A stretch of 7,605 bases of DNA from Lachnospiraceae bacterium UBA5899 (GTDB lineage Bacteria; Bacillota; Clostridia; Lachnospirales; Lachnospiraceae), in NCBI GenBank assembly GCA_002432425.1, contig DJEL01000035.1, forward strand, positions 1 to 7,605. The letters are read 5' to 3'. A program made the position numbers and the translations under genes. Position 1 is the stretch's first letter. The number at the start of each line of letters is the position of its first letter. The notes beneath the pieces were generated by a model. It was given only the letters and a program-made list of their open reading frames with translations. It ran no database searches and was not told where the DNA came from. Positions 1 through 5,985 of the stretch are shown here, one piece after another.

Positions 1-301
1 AATTCTTCAGGAATGGTGAAGACGCAGTGCCTGTGGACACAGGAGACGAGCTTACAGGACATATGGAAGGAGCGAAGCTGATTATACTTGTTGCCGCAGG
101 TAGGACAGAAACGGCTGCGGCAACGAAAAGGAACAAACTTGAGGTTACCGCAATGGGAACAGCCGTACATGGTTCCCCCATAAGAAGGGCCACCACAATG
201 AATCATCTTGTCGACATTTTCGGTGACAGCAGGACGTGGATGAAGCTCGTAAATTATGTGTTCATAATAATCAGTAAAAATGGATTGTTTTCAATGGACA
301 T
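1..301 (-). mobile_element. IS91-family transposase, N-terminal part, cut by window edge, frameshifted near start
   Basis: Reading the minus strand from position 290 down to 1 gives an open frame with the zinc-binding N-terminus of IS91-type transposases. It contains the run CSHCGNLKFVPFRCRSRFC followed by PTCGNKYNQLRSF and then HRHCVFTIPEE, where the catalytic part of the protein would continue beyond the window. These enzymes are HUH/Y2-type rolling-circle transposases, and the cysteine cluster binds DNA. The frame has a TGA at 293-291. The likely start codon, ATG at 301-299, is in another frame and reads MSIENN before going astray. One extra A in the run near 292-289 would join them as MSIEKQSIF, so a one-base deletion (or a sequencing error) is likely. 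No good ribosome binding site is seen for this ATG. About 96 codons are visible. IS91 elements lack terminal inverted repeats, so the element's end cannot be placed; it probably lies around 301-325. Family assignment is from recalled motifs. Confidence 0.82.
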
Positions 302-322
302 GGCAACCCGTTGTGTACAGCT

Positions 323-698
323 CCATATTTTACGGAAGAAGAGATAGTAAACGGGGACAGCTTCTTTATGCATAGACTGGTAGGAATGGGAGATTATACA
401 GGAGCAACAGGTACAGGGGGGGACTACTATATTGCCGGTAGCTCTTAATAAGATGAATGTGACCTTCGACAGCTCTCTGGATTACGGGACAATTTCAACG
501 TGGGACATTTTGAAAAACGCAAAAATTACTTACAAGATAGGGAAAAACACGTATACCATGGATAATGATAGGAAGTATACTTTGGGCTTACGGATACAGA
601 ATGTATCCGTAAACGGCTTGAACGGTAAGGCGGTATTGGTAAGAGGAGGCATGTCCAAGAGCTTTACCTTCAAGTACAAACCGAAGAGTGTAAAATAG
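323..698 (+). pseudogene. C-terminal remnant of an unrecognised, probably extracellular protein, frameshifted
   Basis: Two open stretches in different frames appear to belong to one former gene. The first (about 323-448) reads EEIVNGDSFFMHRLVGMGDY, then TGATGTGGDYYIAGSS, and ends at TAA 446-448. The second frame takes over near 443 with LNKMNVTFDSSLDYGT and runs to TAG 696-698. Joining them needs a single shift near 443. The second part is rich in alternating polar and hydrophobic residues (KITYKIGKNTYTM, SFTFKYKPKSVK), as in beta-sandwich or Ig-like domains of secreted proteins, but I do not recognise the family. Annotators may call an independent 88-codon ORF from TTG at 432, since a G-run precedes it at 416-422. 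I think a remnant is likelier, because the upstream peptide flows into it and the N-terminal part is missing where the IS91 element lies. A strong terminator follows at 723-750. Confidence 0.5.
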
Positions 699-722
699 TC
701 CGAGGTGTGTAAGATAGTTTGG

Positions 723-750
723 AAAAGAGGCCGTAACAGGCCTCTTTTTT
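723..750 (+). terminator. Rho-independent terminator
   Basis: A perfect 10-bp stem, AAAAGAGGCC (723-732) with GGCCTCTTTT (739-748), encloses a 6-nt loop and ends in a T-run to 750. It lies 25 bases after the stop codon at 698 and closes the upstream remnant's transcription unit, separating it from the VWA gene. The A-rich 5' arm means it could also work weakly in the opposite direction. Confidence 0.9.
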
Positions 751-899
751 GATTTAAATGCAAAAATATAGTGACAAAATATAACAAAGTATGATATTGT
801 ATGATAAGCAATATATTAACAAATTACAAACGAAGATAAATATAGTTAATATTATTTGTGGAATGTGGAAGAAAAGGAGGGAAGGAGATAAAACATCAG

Positions 900-956
900 G
901 TGAAGAAAACGACTGTTAACAGAAGAAGACGTATAATGTCGAAAACTGAATGGTAA
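900..956 (+). pseudogene. Probable leftover 5' end of the VWA gene (basic signal-peptide n-region)
   Basis: A GTG at 900 follows strong Shine-Dalgarno sequences (AAGGAGG at 874-880 and AAGGAG at 882-887, the latter 12 bases before the GTG). It starts an 18-residue reading frame, MKKTTVNRRRRIMSKTEW, ending at TAA 954-956. This is very like the basic n-region of a long signal peptide, but the hydrophobic core that should follow is absent. The ORF overlaps the first codons of the VWA frame out of register. Inserting one G after the TGG at 951-953 would give TEW-VTHFSTYMLV and join it to the VWA protein. My reading is that a deletion removed the rest of the signal peptide and the N-terminal ectodomain and left the two ends out of frame. 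A genuine separate leader peptide is possible but less likely. Confidence 0.45.
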
Positions 957-2704
957 CACATTTTTCCACTTATATGTTAGTAGATTCACAGGCATGGTAT
1001 AATGCATGGAGAGAAAATATTGACTATAGAAACAGTAGTGAGGAAAAGGAAACAGCACATTATTTTGATATTGCTTTTGTAGTTGATGCATCGGGCAGTA
1101 TGAGGGGGAATAATATCGGAAATGCTAAAACAGCACTGAATAGTTTTTTAGATTCTTTGCAAGATAATGATGAGGCAGCTTTAATTTCCTTTAATCAAAA
1201 AGCATTTCTGCTAAATAATTTTACATCCAGCAGAGTACCTGTTTCAAATAGTATTGATTCTCTGCAGGCAGAGGGAGGTACCAATGTAAATAGTGGGCTT
1301 GTCATGGCATTGGACATTTTTGAAGAAAGAGAAAATGACAGAAAGAAAATTGTTGTATTGCTCTGTGACGGTGATGTAAACTATAACCAGAGAACAATAG
1401 ACAGATATAAGGAATTTGGTATACAAATTTATGCGGTTAATGTGGAGAGCAATTCAGCTCACCAAGACCTTCAAAAAATGGCAAGCCAGACCAATGGACA
1501 GTATTTTTATGGGGACAGTAATGAATTGGGTAAAATATTTGGACAAATTCAGGATGTTACCGTCGGAAGAATTGACCCTACGGATGCGGACGGAGATGGA
1601 TTATATGATGTTTATGAAACAATAGGTATTAAACTTCCTAACGGTGAAATTATAAAAACGGACCCTACAAAGCCGGATACAGATGGTGATGGTCTGACGG
1701 ATTTGGAGGAAACGGGAATTATTTATAATGTAGATGACCGCTATATAGGTAATGATACTACAAAAAGGGTGCAGTATTTTATACTGCGCAGCAACCCTGC
1801 TGAAAAAGATTCGGATGGAGACGGCATTGAGGACAAGGAGGATATGGCATCGTGGTTTGTAGACTATATGGAAGGACATATAACAAATAGATATTTTAAA
1901 ACTTCAAATTTTGAAGCAAAAAAATTTGTGAGAGTACAAAAGTACGACAGTGTAGATTGCCTTAGCGGGGGAAATCAGGACTGGTGGCAGATGAAATTTA
2001 ACTTAGAAAAAAAGAAAGGTATAGAAGATTTTAAGAGTATTATGGAAATTCCCGAATACCGCATGTGGAGATTAGGGTGTGGAGTTGTTGCAATGACGGA
2101 TATGGAGTTGTTCTTAACACAGCAGAATGATGGATATAAGGCTCCCTTACAAGACATTGCGTACGATAAGGAAACTGGCATTATTTCCAATGATGATTAT
2201 ATGAAATATGCAGAATATAATAGGGACAATATATACTATTTAGGGGGAAATTATGTAAATAAACTAATAGGAGTTTTACCGGGCAGCATGGAGGCGGGGC
2301 TTACATATTATCTTCTTACCAATAAGCATCCGTATTCTAATGTAAATTGGGCGCCTTATTCAGAGATATTCCGTTATACTAAAAATCAAACTGCTTTGAC
2401 AATAGAAGATATGATAGATAAGAATATACCGGTTGTGTTCTCCTATTATACTTTTAAGGAGAGTAAATCTCTTCATTTGTATCAGAATATCAAATCTGCA
2501 AAAGCTATGAATGAGGAGAATTATAAGACGGTAAAGTCCCATTATATGACCATCGTAGGTTATCAAAAATATATAGACGAAACAAGTATGGATTATCACT
2601 ACATACTAAAAGTAGTCAGTTGGGGGGATGTATATTATGTAAATTATGATGAATATGCTCAAAAGCTAAGCTATGTAACCAATATATTATCGGTAGGAGA
2701 ATAA
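950..2704 (+). CDS. VWA domain / TSP3 repeat / papain-like (C39-type) domain protein, probably 5'-truncated
   Basis: The frame encodes 584 residues. Residues about 38-200 form a von Willebrand factor A domain with a complete metal-binding MIDAS: DASGS (D46, S48, S50), T111 in GGTNVNSG, and D140 in LLCDGD. Three calcium-binding thrombospondin type-3-like repeats follow at 212 (DADGDGLYDVYE), 243 (DTDGDGLTDLEE) and 287 (DSDGDGIEDKED). The C-terminal 250 residues resemble a papain/C39-like cysteine peptidase: candidate C377 in RLGCGVVAMTDMELFL, H531 in SHYMTIVGY and D560 in VVSWGD. Such proteins are normally secreted or surface-displayed and use the VWA domain for metal-dependent protein binding. 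Here there is no signal peptide. An in-frame stop (947-949) lies immediately before the first ATG, and that ATG has no ribosome binding site. The opening VTHFSTYMLVDSQAWYNAW looks like the middle of a larger ectodomain. The body of the ORF is intact, so any truncation is probably recent. Domain calls are firm for VWA and TSP3 and moderate for the peptidase. Confidence 0.82.
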   Translation: MVTHFSTYMLVDSQAWYNAWRENIDYRNSSEEKETAHYFDIAFVVDASGSMRGNNIGNAKTALNSFLDSLQDNDEAALISFNQKAFLLNNFTSSRVPVSNSIDSLQAEGGTNVNSGLVMALDIFEERENDRKKIVVLLCDGDVNYNQRTIDRYKEFGIQIYAVNVESNSAHQDLQKMASQTNGQYFYGDSNELGKIFGQIQDVTVGRIDPTDADGDGLYDVYETIGIKLPNGEIIKTDPTKPDTDGDGLTDLEETGIIYNVDDRYIGNDTTKRVQYFILRSNPAEKDSDGDGIEDKEDMASWFVDYMEGHITNRYFKTSNFEAKKFVRVQKYDSVDCLSGGNQDWWQMKFNLEKKKGIEDFKSIMEIPEYRMWRLGCGVVAMTDMELFLTQQNDGYKAPLQDIAYDKETGIISNDDYMKYAEYNRDNIYYLGGNYVNKLIGVLPGSMEAGLTYYLLTNKHPYSNVNWAPYSEIFRYTKNQTALTIEDMIDKNIPVVFSYYTFKESKSLHLYQNIKSAKAMNEENYKTVKSHYMTIVGYQKYIDETSMDYHYILKVVSWGDVYYVNYDEYAQKLSYVTNILSVGE

Positions 2705-2726
2705 GATGATAAAATAGATGGATTAA

Positions 2727-3024
2727 GTAGATAGTCATAGTTTTTTGCCTTTTGAATGTGCTTTCATCTTAAGAAATTACACTGAAGAAGCTTTGGAGAA
2801 TTCCGGTTTTGAAGGCTTTTATACAATAAAAATATGCTATCCCAATAGAATTAATGAAGAAGTCATGCAAAATCCTGAAACACATATAAACATATAAAAT
2901 AGAAGGAATTCAGAAATTGGTCATTTAGTAAAAAAAAAAGCAAAAAAGAGCTAAAGAGCAGGGAATAGACTGGTATGAGGTCTGAACGGATTTGGAAGAG
3001 GCAGTAGTGGATAGGGTGCTGTGA
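2727..3024 (+). pseudogene. Decayed partial paralogue of the downstream small exported protein
   Basis: The first stretch (2727-2888) reads VDSHSFLPFECAFILRNY and later FEGFYTIKICYPNRINEE, which aligns with residues about 102-157 of the protein at 3111-3692 (FAHGLESVVNLKNY, YEGFYVLSISYPEKTAEE). It stops at TAA near 2889. A 7-base insertion (about 2889-2895, TAAAATA) then shifts the frame, and homology resumes as KIEG and EQGIDWYEV, ending with TDLEEAVVDRVL and TGA 3022-3024. The tryptophan codon of the intact YEVWSDLEE is TGA here, and two more stops lie near 2927-2932. DNA identity is high at the end: about 50 of 58 bases match between 2953-3010 and 3630-3687. The N-terminal half, including the membrane segment, is missing. 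It begins only 22 bases after the VWA stop codon, so the ancestral order was probably VWA gene, copy 1, copy 2. Confidence 0.88.
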
Positions 3025-3033
3025 AGAGCCCCC

Positions 3034-3062
3034 TTAACCTGTTTGTATAGAAAACATACAAT
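3034..3062 (+). promoter_or_regulatory. Putative sigma-A-type promoter for the small exported protein gene
   Basis: TTAACC (3034-3039) and TACAAT (3057-3062) are separated by exactly 17 bases and match the consensus at 4/6 and 5/6 positions. The start of transcription would be near 3069, about 40 bases before the ATG at 3111. The spacing and position fit, but in AT-rich DNA such matches also arise by chance. Confidence 0.42.
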
Positions 3063-3110
3063 TTATGTGGAAGACCAATATAAGTGGATTACGGAAAGGT
3101 GTGGGGCTAA

Positions 3111-3692
3111 ATGTCAAAAATTAAAAAAATTATGGGCGTGAGTATTATTATTGCCTTTATTCTATATTTCTTATCACGGGTAAATACGTTTGGAAATAAC
3201 TTACCGCATCATAAAATACCAAATGATAGATTTTCATATGCTATATATAAAGAAATGGGGGATGACATTTGGTATTATCACAAAGAAAAGGGACGGTCAG
3301 GGGAGAAGAAATATTATTATATAATAGAAAAGTGTGATAAGGATACCATTAATCGTTTTACAAAAGTTTTAAACATTCTTGGACAAAAGGAAGAGAAAAA
3401 AATAGCTGTTTATGTGGAGGCAAAATTTGCGCATGGATTAGAAAGCGTGGTTAATCTGAAGAATTATTCAAACGATAATTCAGAACAGTCAGATTATGAA
3501 GGTTTCTATGTATTATCAATATCATATCCTGAGAAGACGGCAGAGGAGAGTCTTAGGGACCCGCAAACATATATAGGGATAGAAGGAACTAAACATCTGA
3601 AAATTAACAGCGAGATGCAGAGAAAAGCTGAAGAGCAGGGGATAGACTGGTATGAAGTCTGGTCGGATTTGGAAGAGGTAGTGGTAGAATGA
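3111..3692 (+). CDS. Small membrane-anchored or exported protein of unknown function
   Basis: The product has 193 residues. Its N-terminus, MSKIKKIMG followed by a hydrophobic stretch at about residues 9-22 (VSIIIAFILYFL), is a signal anchor or signal peptide, with no lipobox cysteine and no clear cleavage site. The rest should lie outside the membrane: a tyrosine- and lysine-rich middle part (DDIWYYHKEKGRSGEKKYYY), a predicted strand IAVYVEAKF, and a C-terminal segment ending in an acidic helix (EEQGIDWYEVWSDLEEVVVE). I do not recognise a named family. AAAGGTG at 3095-3101, nine bases upstream, supports the ATG at 3111. A decayed relative of its C-terminal half sits just upstream behind the VWA gene, so the gene was once present in at least two copies there. 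Tandem small exported paralogues behind a large surface-type protein could be partner or protective proteins, but nothing in the sequence proves this. The AT-rich composition matches the accessory region. Confidence 0.8.
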   Translation: MSKIKKIMGVSIIIAFILYFLSRVNTFGNNLPHHKIPNDRFSYAIYKEMGDDIWYYHKEKGRSGEKKYYYIIEKCDKDTINRFTKVLNILGQKEEKKIAVYVEAKFAHGLESVVNLKNYSNDNSEQSDYEGFYVLSISYPEKTAEESLRDPQTYIGIEGTKHLKINSEMQRKAEEQGIDWYEVWSDLEEVVVE

Positions 3693-3736
3693 CATAAAAG
3701 GACTATCCGGCAGGGACAGAACGGAGGGAGAACTCC

Positions 3737-3988
3737 ATGGAACAGAAACGGATTTGCAAGCGGTGCTTACTGCGGGAATACGACGAAACGGACTATAAGG
3801 AAAAAATAGAGCGGGTGCTTAAGCTGATGAATGATAAGGAAAAGGTGCCGCCGGAACTGTATGAAAAGCGACTGCAGGTGTGCGGACAGTGCGAAAAACT
3901 GGTGCAGGGCACCTGCTTAAGCTGCGGCTGTTATGTGGAGCTGCGGGCGGCTGTCCGGACGGGAAGCTGTCCCTATCAGTACTGGTAA
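3737..3988 (+). CDS. DUF6171-like small cysteine-rich (probable zinc-binding) protein
   Basis: The product has 83 residues with paired cysteines typical of metal binding: C7 and C10 (CKRC), C49 and C52 (CGQC), C60, C63 and C65 (CLSCGC), and C78. The C-terminal signature GTCLSCGCYVELRAAV followed by CPYQYW is one I recall from a small Clostridia family of unknown function (DUF6171). The eight cysteines could hold two zinc ions. There is no signal peptide or membrane segment, so it should be cytoplasmic. A strong ribosome binding site (GGAGGGAG, 3723-3730) precedes the ATG. It starts 44 bases after the exported-protein gene on the same strand and could be read from the same transcript, but its higher GC content is more like the rimP operon, marking the return to core genome. 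Role unknown. Confidence 0.85.
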   Translation: MEQKRICKRCLLREYDETDYKEKIERVLKLMNDKEKVPPELYEKRLQVCGQCEKLVQGTCLSCGCYVELRAAVRTGSCPYQYW

Positions 3989-4020
3989 GTTGTTGTCTGA
4001 TTGGAGCATGTGCGACGAAA

Positions 4021-4044
4021 CGGAGCAGACAGCCCCCTGCTCCG
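4021..4044 (+). terminator. GC-rich hairpin after the DUF6171-like gene, doubtful terminator
   Basis: A perfect 8-bp stem, CGGAGCAG (4021-4028) and CTGCTCCG (4037-4044), encloses an 8-base loop, 33 bases after the stop codon. No T-run follows directly, so intrinsic termination would be weak. It may instead protect the 3' end of the mRNA. Confidence 0.35.
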
Positions 4045-4120
4045 CTGCTTATTACTCGAAAACATCCGCCCCGGAAACCCGAAGGCTGGAAGATTTAGCA
4101 CAATTTTTTCATTTTCACCA

Positions 4121-4149
4121 TTGACTTTTCTTCCTTAAAGGTATACACT
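4121..4149 (+). promoter_or_regulatory. Putative promoter of the rimP-nusA-infB operon
   Basis: TTGACT (4121-4126, 5/6 match to the -35 consensus) and TACACT (4144-4149, 4/6) are separated by 17 bases, with a T-rich stretch (4104-4115) just upstream that could act as an UP-like element. An overlapping alternative -10, TATACA at 4142-4147, would give a 15-base spacer. Transcription would start at about 4156, a few bases before the structured leader. Confidence 0.6.
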
Positions 4150-4155
4150 GAAAAC

Positions 4156-4261
4156 AGTTAAATATGGAACATAAGGTAAGAGTGGTCGCGTACCACTCTT
4201 TCTTAATGCTTAGGGCATATGTTCCAATCACTACAACTTCATATTGAGAAAGGAAAAAGAC
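4156..4261 (+). promoter_or_regulatory. Structured 5' leader RNA of the rimP operon
   Basis: Within the roughly 105-nt untranslated leader, TGGAACATA (4165-4173) pairs perfectly with TATGTTCCA (4218-4226). Inside this outer helix is a strong hairpin, AAGAGTGGT (4178-4186) with ACCACTCTT (4192-4200) and a 5-nt loop, and a small hairpin, ATGC (4206-4209) with GCAT (4215-4218). The whole could fold as a three-way junction, ending 20 bases before the rimP ribosome binding site (AAAGGA, 4249-4254). It does not match any riboswitch class I know. The pairing is seen directly; regulation is inferred. Confidence 0.6.
4178..4205 (+). terminator. Weak terminator-like hairpin (possible attenuator) in the rimP leader
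   Basis: The 9-bp perfect stem of the leader (4178-4186 with 4192-4200, loop CGCGT) is followed by an imperfect pyrimidine tail, so the RNA reads CUCUUUCUUAA. Weak intrinsic terminators with interrupted U-tracts are the type that depends on NusA, and nusA is in this operon. In Bacillus subtilis NusA-dependent termination ahead of the rimP-nusA operon has, as I recall, been reported as autoregulation. Confidence 0.5.
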
Positions 4262-4723
4262 ATGTCAAGAAAAGACTACGAAAGCAGAACAGAAAACCTG
4301 CTTTTACCCATTGCAGAAAGCTGCGGGGTGGAAATCTATGATGTGGAATACGTCAAAGAGGGAGCGGATTATTATCTGCGCGCCTACATTGACAAGCCGG
4401 AAGGTGTAAACATCAATGACTGCGAAACGGTGAGCAGGGCATTGTCGGATGCACTGGACAAAGAGGACTTTATCGAAGATGCGTACATTTTAGAGGTATC
4501 CAGTCCGGGACTGGGCAGAACCCTGAAAAAAGATAAGCACCTTCAGAAGAGCATAGGTCAGGAAGTGGAAATAAAGACCTACAAGCCCATTGAGAAATGC
4601 AAGGAATTTGCGGGCATCTTAAAGAGCTTCGATGACAAGAACATTACCATTGAAACAGAAAACGGTGAGCAGACCTTTGAAAGAAGCGATGTGGCGCTCA
4701 TCAGGCTGGCACTGGATTTTTAG
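4262..4723 (+). CDS. rimP: Ribosome maturation factor RimP
   Basis: RimP binds the free 30S subunit in the cytoplasm and helps its late assembly around the central pseudoknot and S12 region. The 153-residue product has the usual length and two-domain layout: an N-terminal alpha/beta domain (about 1-80) with GVEIYDVEYVKEGADYYLR, the family signature LEVSSPGLGRTLKK at 77-90, and a C-terminal SH3-like barrel (about 93-153) with GQEVEIKTYK and FAGILKSFDDKNITIE. I chose the ATG at 4262 because AAAGGA lies eight bases upstream and family N-termini begin close to this point; a TTG 18 bases earlier (4244) lies in front of that ribosome binding site and is unlikely. It is the first gene of the rimP-nusA-rnpM-ylxQ-infB operon, behind the leader and attenuator-like hairpin. 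Confidence 0.96.
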   Translation: MSRKDYESRTENLLLPIAESCGVEIYDVEYVKEGADYYLRAYIDKPEGVNINDCETVSRALSDALDKEDFIEDAYILEVSSPGLGRTLKKDKHLQKSIGQEVEIKTYKPIEKCKEFAGILKSFDDKNITIETENGEQTFERSDVALIRLALDF

Positions 4724-4747
4724 CGGATATATAGAATATAGAACACA

Positions 4748-4800
4748 GGAGGATAAATCCTCTCCTCGTCATGGAGACTCGGATTTTTGCTCCGCAAAAA
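4748..4800 (+). other. Two hairpins in the rimP-nusA intergenic stretch
   Basis: GGAGGA (4748-4753) can pair with TCCTCT (4758-4763, one G-U pair) over a TAAA loop, hiding a decoy ribosome binding site. Next, TTTTTGC (4784-4790) pairs perfectly with GCAAAAA (4794-4800) over a 3-nt loop, ending two bases before the real nusA ribosome binding site (AAGGAGG, 4802-4808). They could tune nusA translation or mRNA processing; this is inference. Confidence 0.45.
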
Positions 4801-4818
4801 CAAGGAGGATTTGGGAAG

Positions 4819-5985
4819 ATGAATAAAGAATTAATGGAGGCACTTGATGTACTGGAGAAGGAGAAAGAAATCAGCAAAGAAACACTGTTCGATGCGATTG
4901 AAAATTCTCTTATGACAGCATGCAAGAACCACTTCGGAAAAGCAGATAATATTAAGGTAGAAATTGACAGGGATACCTGCGATTTCCTCTGCTATGCAGA
5001 AAAGGAAGTCGTACCCACAAAGGAAGATGTGGAAGACGACTGCCTGCAGATTGCACTGGATGACGCAAAGGAAATTTCCAAGAAGGCAAAGGTGGGAGAC
5101 ATCCTGCATGTGGAAATTAAGTCCAAGGAATTCGGACGTATTGCCACCATGAATGCCAAGAACGTGATTTTACAGAAAATCCGCGAAGAGGAAAGAAGCG
5201 TTATCTTCAACCAGTATTATGAAAAAGAGCATGACGTGGTTACCGGTGTGGTACAGCGTTATGTAGGCAAAAACATCAGCATCAACTTAGGAAAAGCCGA
5301 TGCCATGTTAAATGAAAGCGAACAGGTAAAGGGCGAAGTATTCAAGCCCACCGAGAGAATTAAGGTTTATATTCTGGAAGTGAAGAACACACCGAAGGGA
5401 CCCCGCATCAATGTCAGCAGAACACATCCGGAACTGGTAAAGAGACTGTTTGAGTCCGAAGTTATGGAAATCAAGGACGGCACCGTGGAAATCAAGAGCA
5501 TTGCCCGTGAAGCCGGAAGCCGTACCAAGATTGCCGTATGGAGCAACAACCCCAACGTGGATGCCGTAGGTGCCTGTGTCGGTATGAACGGCGCCAGAGT
5601 AAATGCCATTGTAGAAGAGCTCCGCGGAGAAAAGATTGACATTGTAAACTGGGATGAGAACCCCGGCAATCTGATTCAGAATGCCCTTTCTCCCGCCAAG
5701 ATTGTAGCCGTATTTGCAGACCCGGACGAAAAGACCGCAAAGGTAGTCGTACCCGATTACCAGTTATCTCTTGCCATCGGTAAGGAAGGTCAGAACGCAA
5801 GGCTGGCAGCAAGACTGACCGGTTACAAGATTGACATCAAGTCCGAGACCCAGGCGAAGGATGCACCGGGCTTCCGTTACGAAGATTATATGGATGAGTA
5901 CGACGATGACGAATACGAAGCAGAGGAGTACGAGGAAGAGGTAAGAGAGGCCGAAGAGGAAGGTGCTGATACCGACAATGAATAA
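4819..5985 (+). CDS. nusA: Transcription termination/antitermination factor NusA
   Basis: NusA binds RNA polymerase near the RNA exit channel, stimulates pausing and hairpin-dependent termination, and takes part in rRNA antitermination. The 388-residue product shows the RNA-polymerase-binding N-terminal domain (about 1-130), an S1 domain (about 138-200, VTGVVQRYVGKNISINLG), KH1 (about 232-278; GMNG loop in GACVGMNGARVNAIVEEL) and KH2 (about 300-345; GKEG loop in SLAIGKEGQNARLAARLTG). It ends in a strongly acidic tail (about 354-388) instead of the acidic-repeat domains of gammaproteobacterial NusA, as usual in Firmicutes. The ATG at 4819 is chosen because AAGGAGG lies ten bases upstream and MNKELMEALDVLEKEK matches family starts. 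An in-frame ATG at 4771 would add 16 unusual residues and has no well-placed ribosome binding site. Its 3' end overlaps rnpM by eight bases. Confidence 0.97.
   Translation: MNKELMEALDVLEKEKEISKETLFDAIENSLMTACKNHFGKADNIKVEIDRDTCDFLCYAEKEVVPTKEDVEDDCLQIALDDAKEISKKAKVGDILHVEIKSKEFGRIATMNAKNVILQKIREEERSVIFNQYYEKEHDVVTGVVQRYVGKNISINLGKADAMLNESEQVKGEVFKPTERIKVYILEVKNTPKGPRINVSRTHPELVKRLFESEVMEIKDGTVEIKSIAREAGSRTKIAVWSNNPNVDAVGACVGMNGARVNAIVEELRGEKIDIVNWDENPGNLIQNALSPAKIVAVFADPDEKTAKVVVPDYQLSLAIGKEGQNARLAARLTGYKIDIKSETQAKDAPGFRYEDYMDEYDDDEYEAEEYEEEVREAEEEGADTDNE

Noticed and set aside
27..347. 106-codon plus-strand ORF at the left edge
   Set aside because: It is the antisense shadow of the IS91-type transposase, whose cysteine motifs are clear on the minus strand.
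816..846. Promoter for the VWA gene: TTAACA (816) and TATAGT (841)
   Set aside because: The spacer is 19 bases and the region is so AT-rich that many such pairs occur; nothing supports one choice.
3043..3061. Short inverted repeat TTGTAT/ATACAA as an operator
   Set aside because: Only six base pairs in AT-rich DNA, and it lies within a better-supported promoter spacer and -10 element.
3880..4124. ORFs of 63 and 72 codons overlapping the end of the DUF6171-like gene
   Set aside because: They are frame-shifted readings of the cysteine-rich gene running into the intergenic hairpin, with no ribosome binding site or sensible protein features.
4165..4226. Known riboswitch or T-box in the rimP leader
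   Set aside because: No T-box sequence or recognisable conserved riboswitch core; the size and pairing match none I know.
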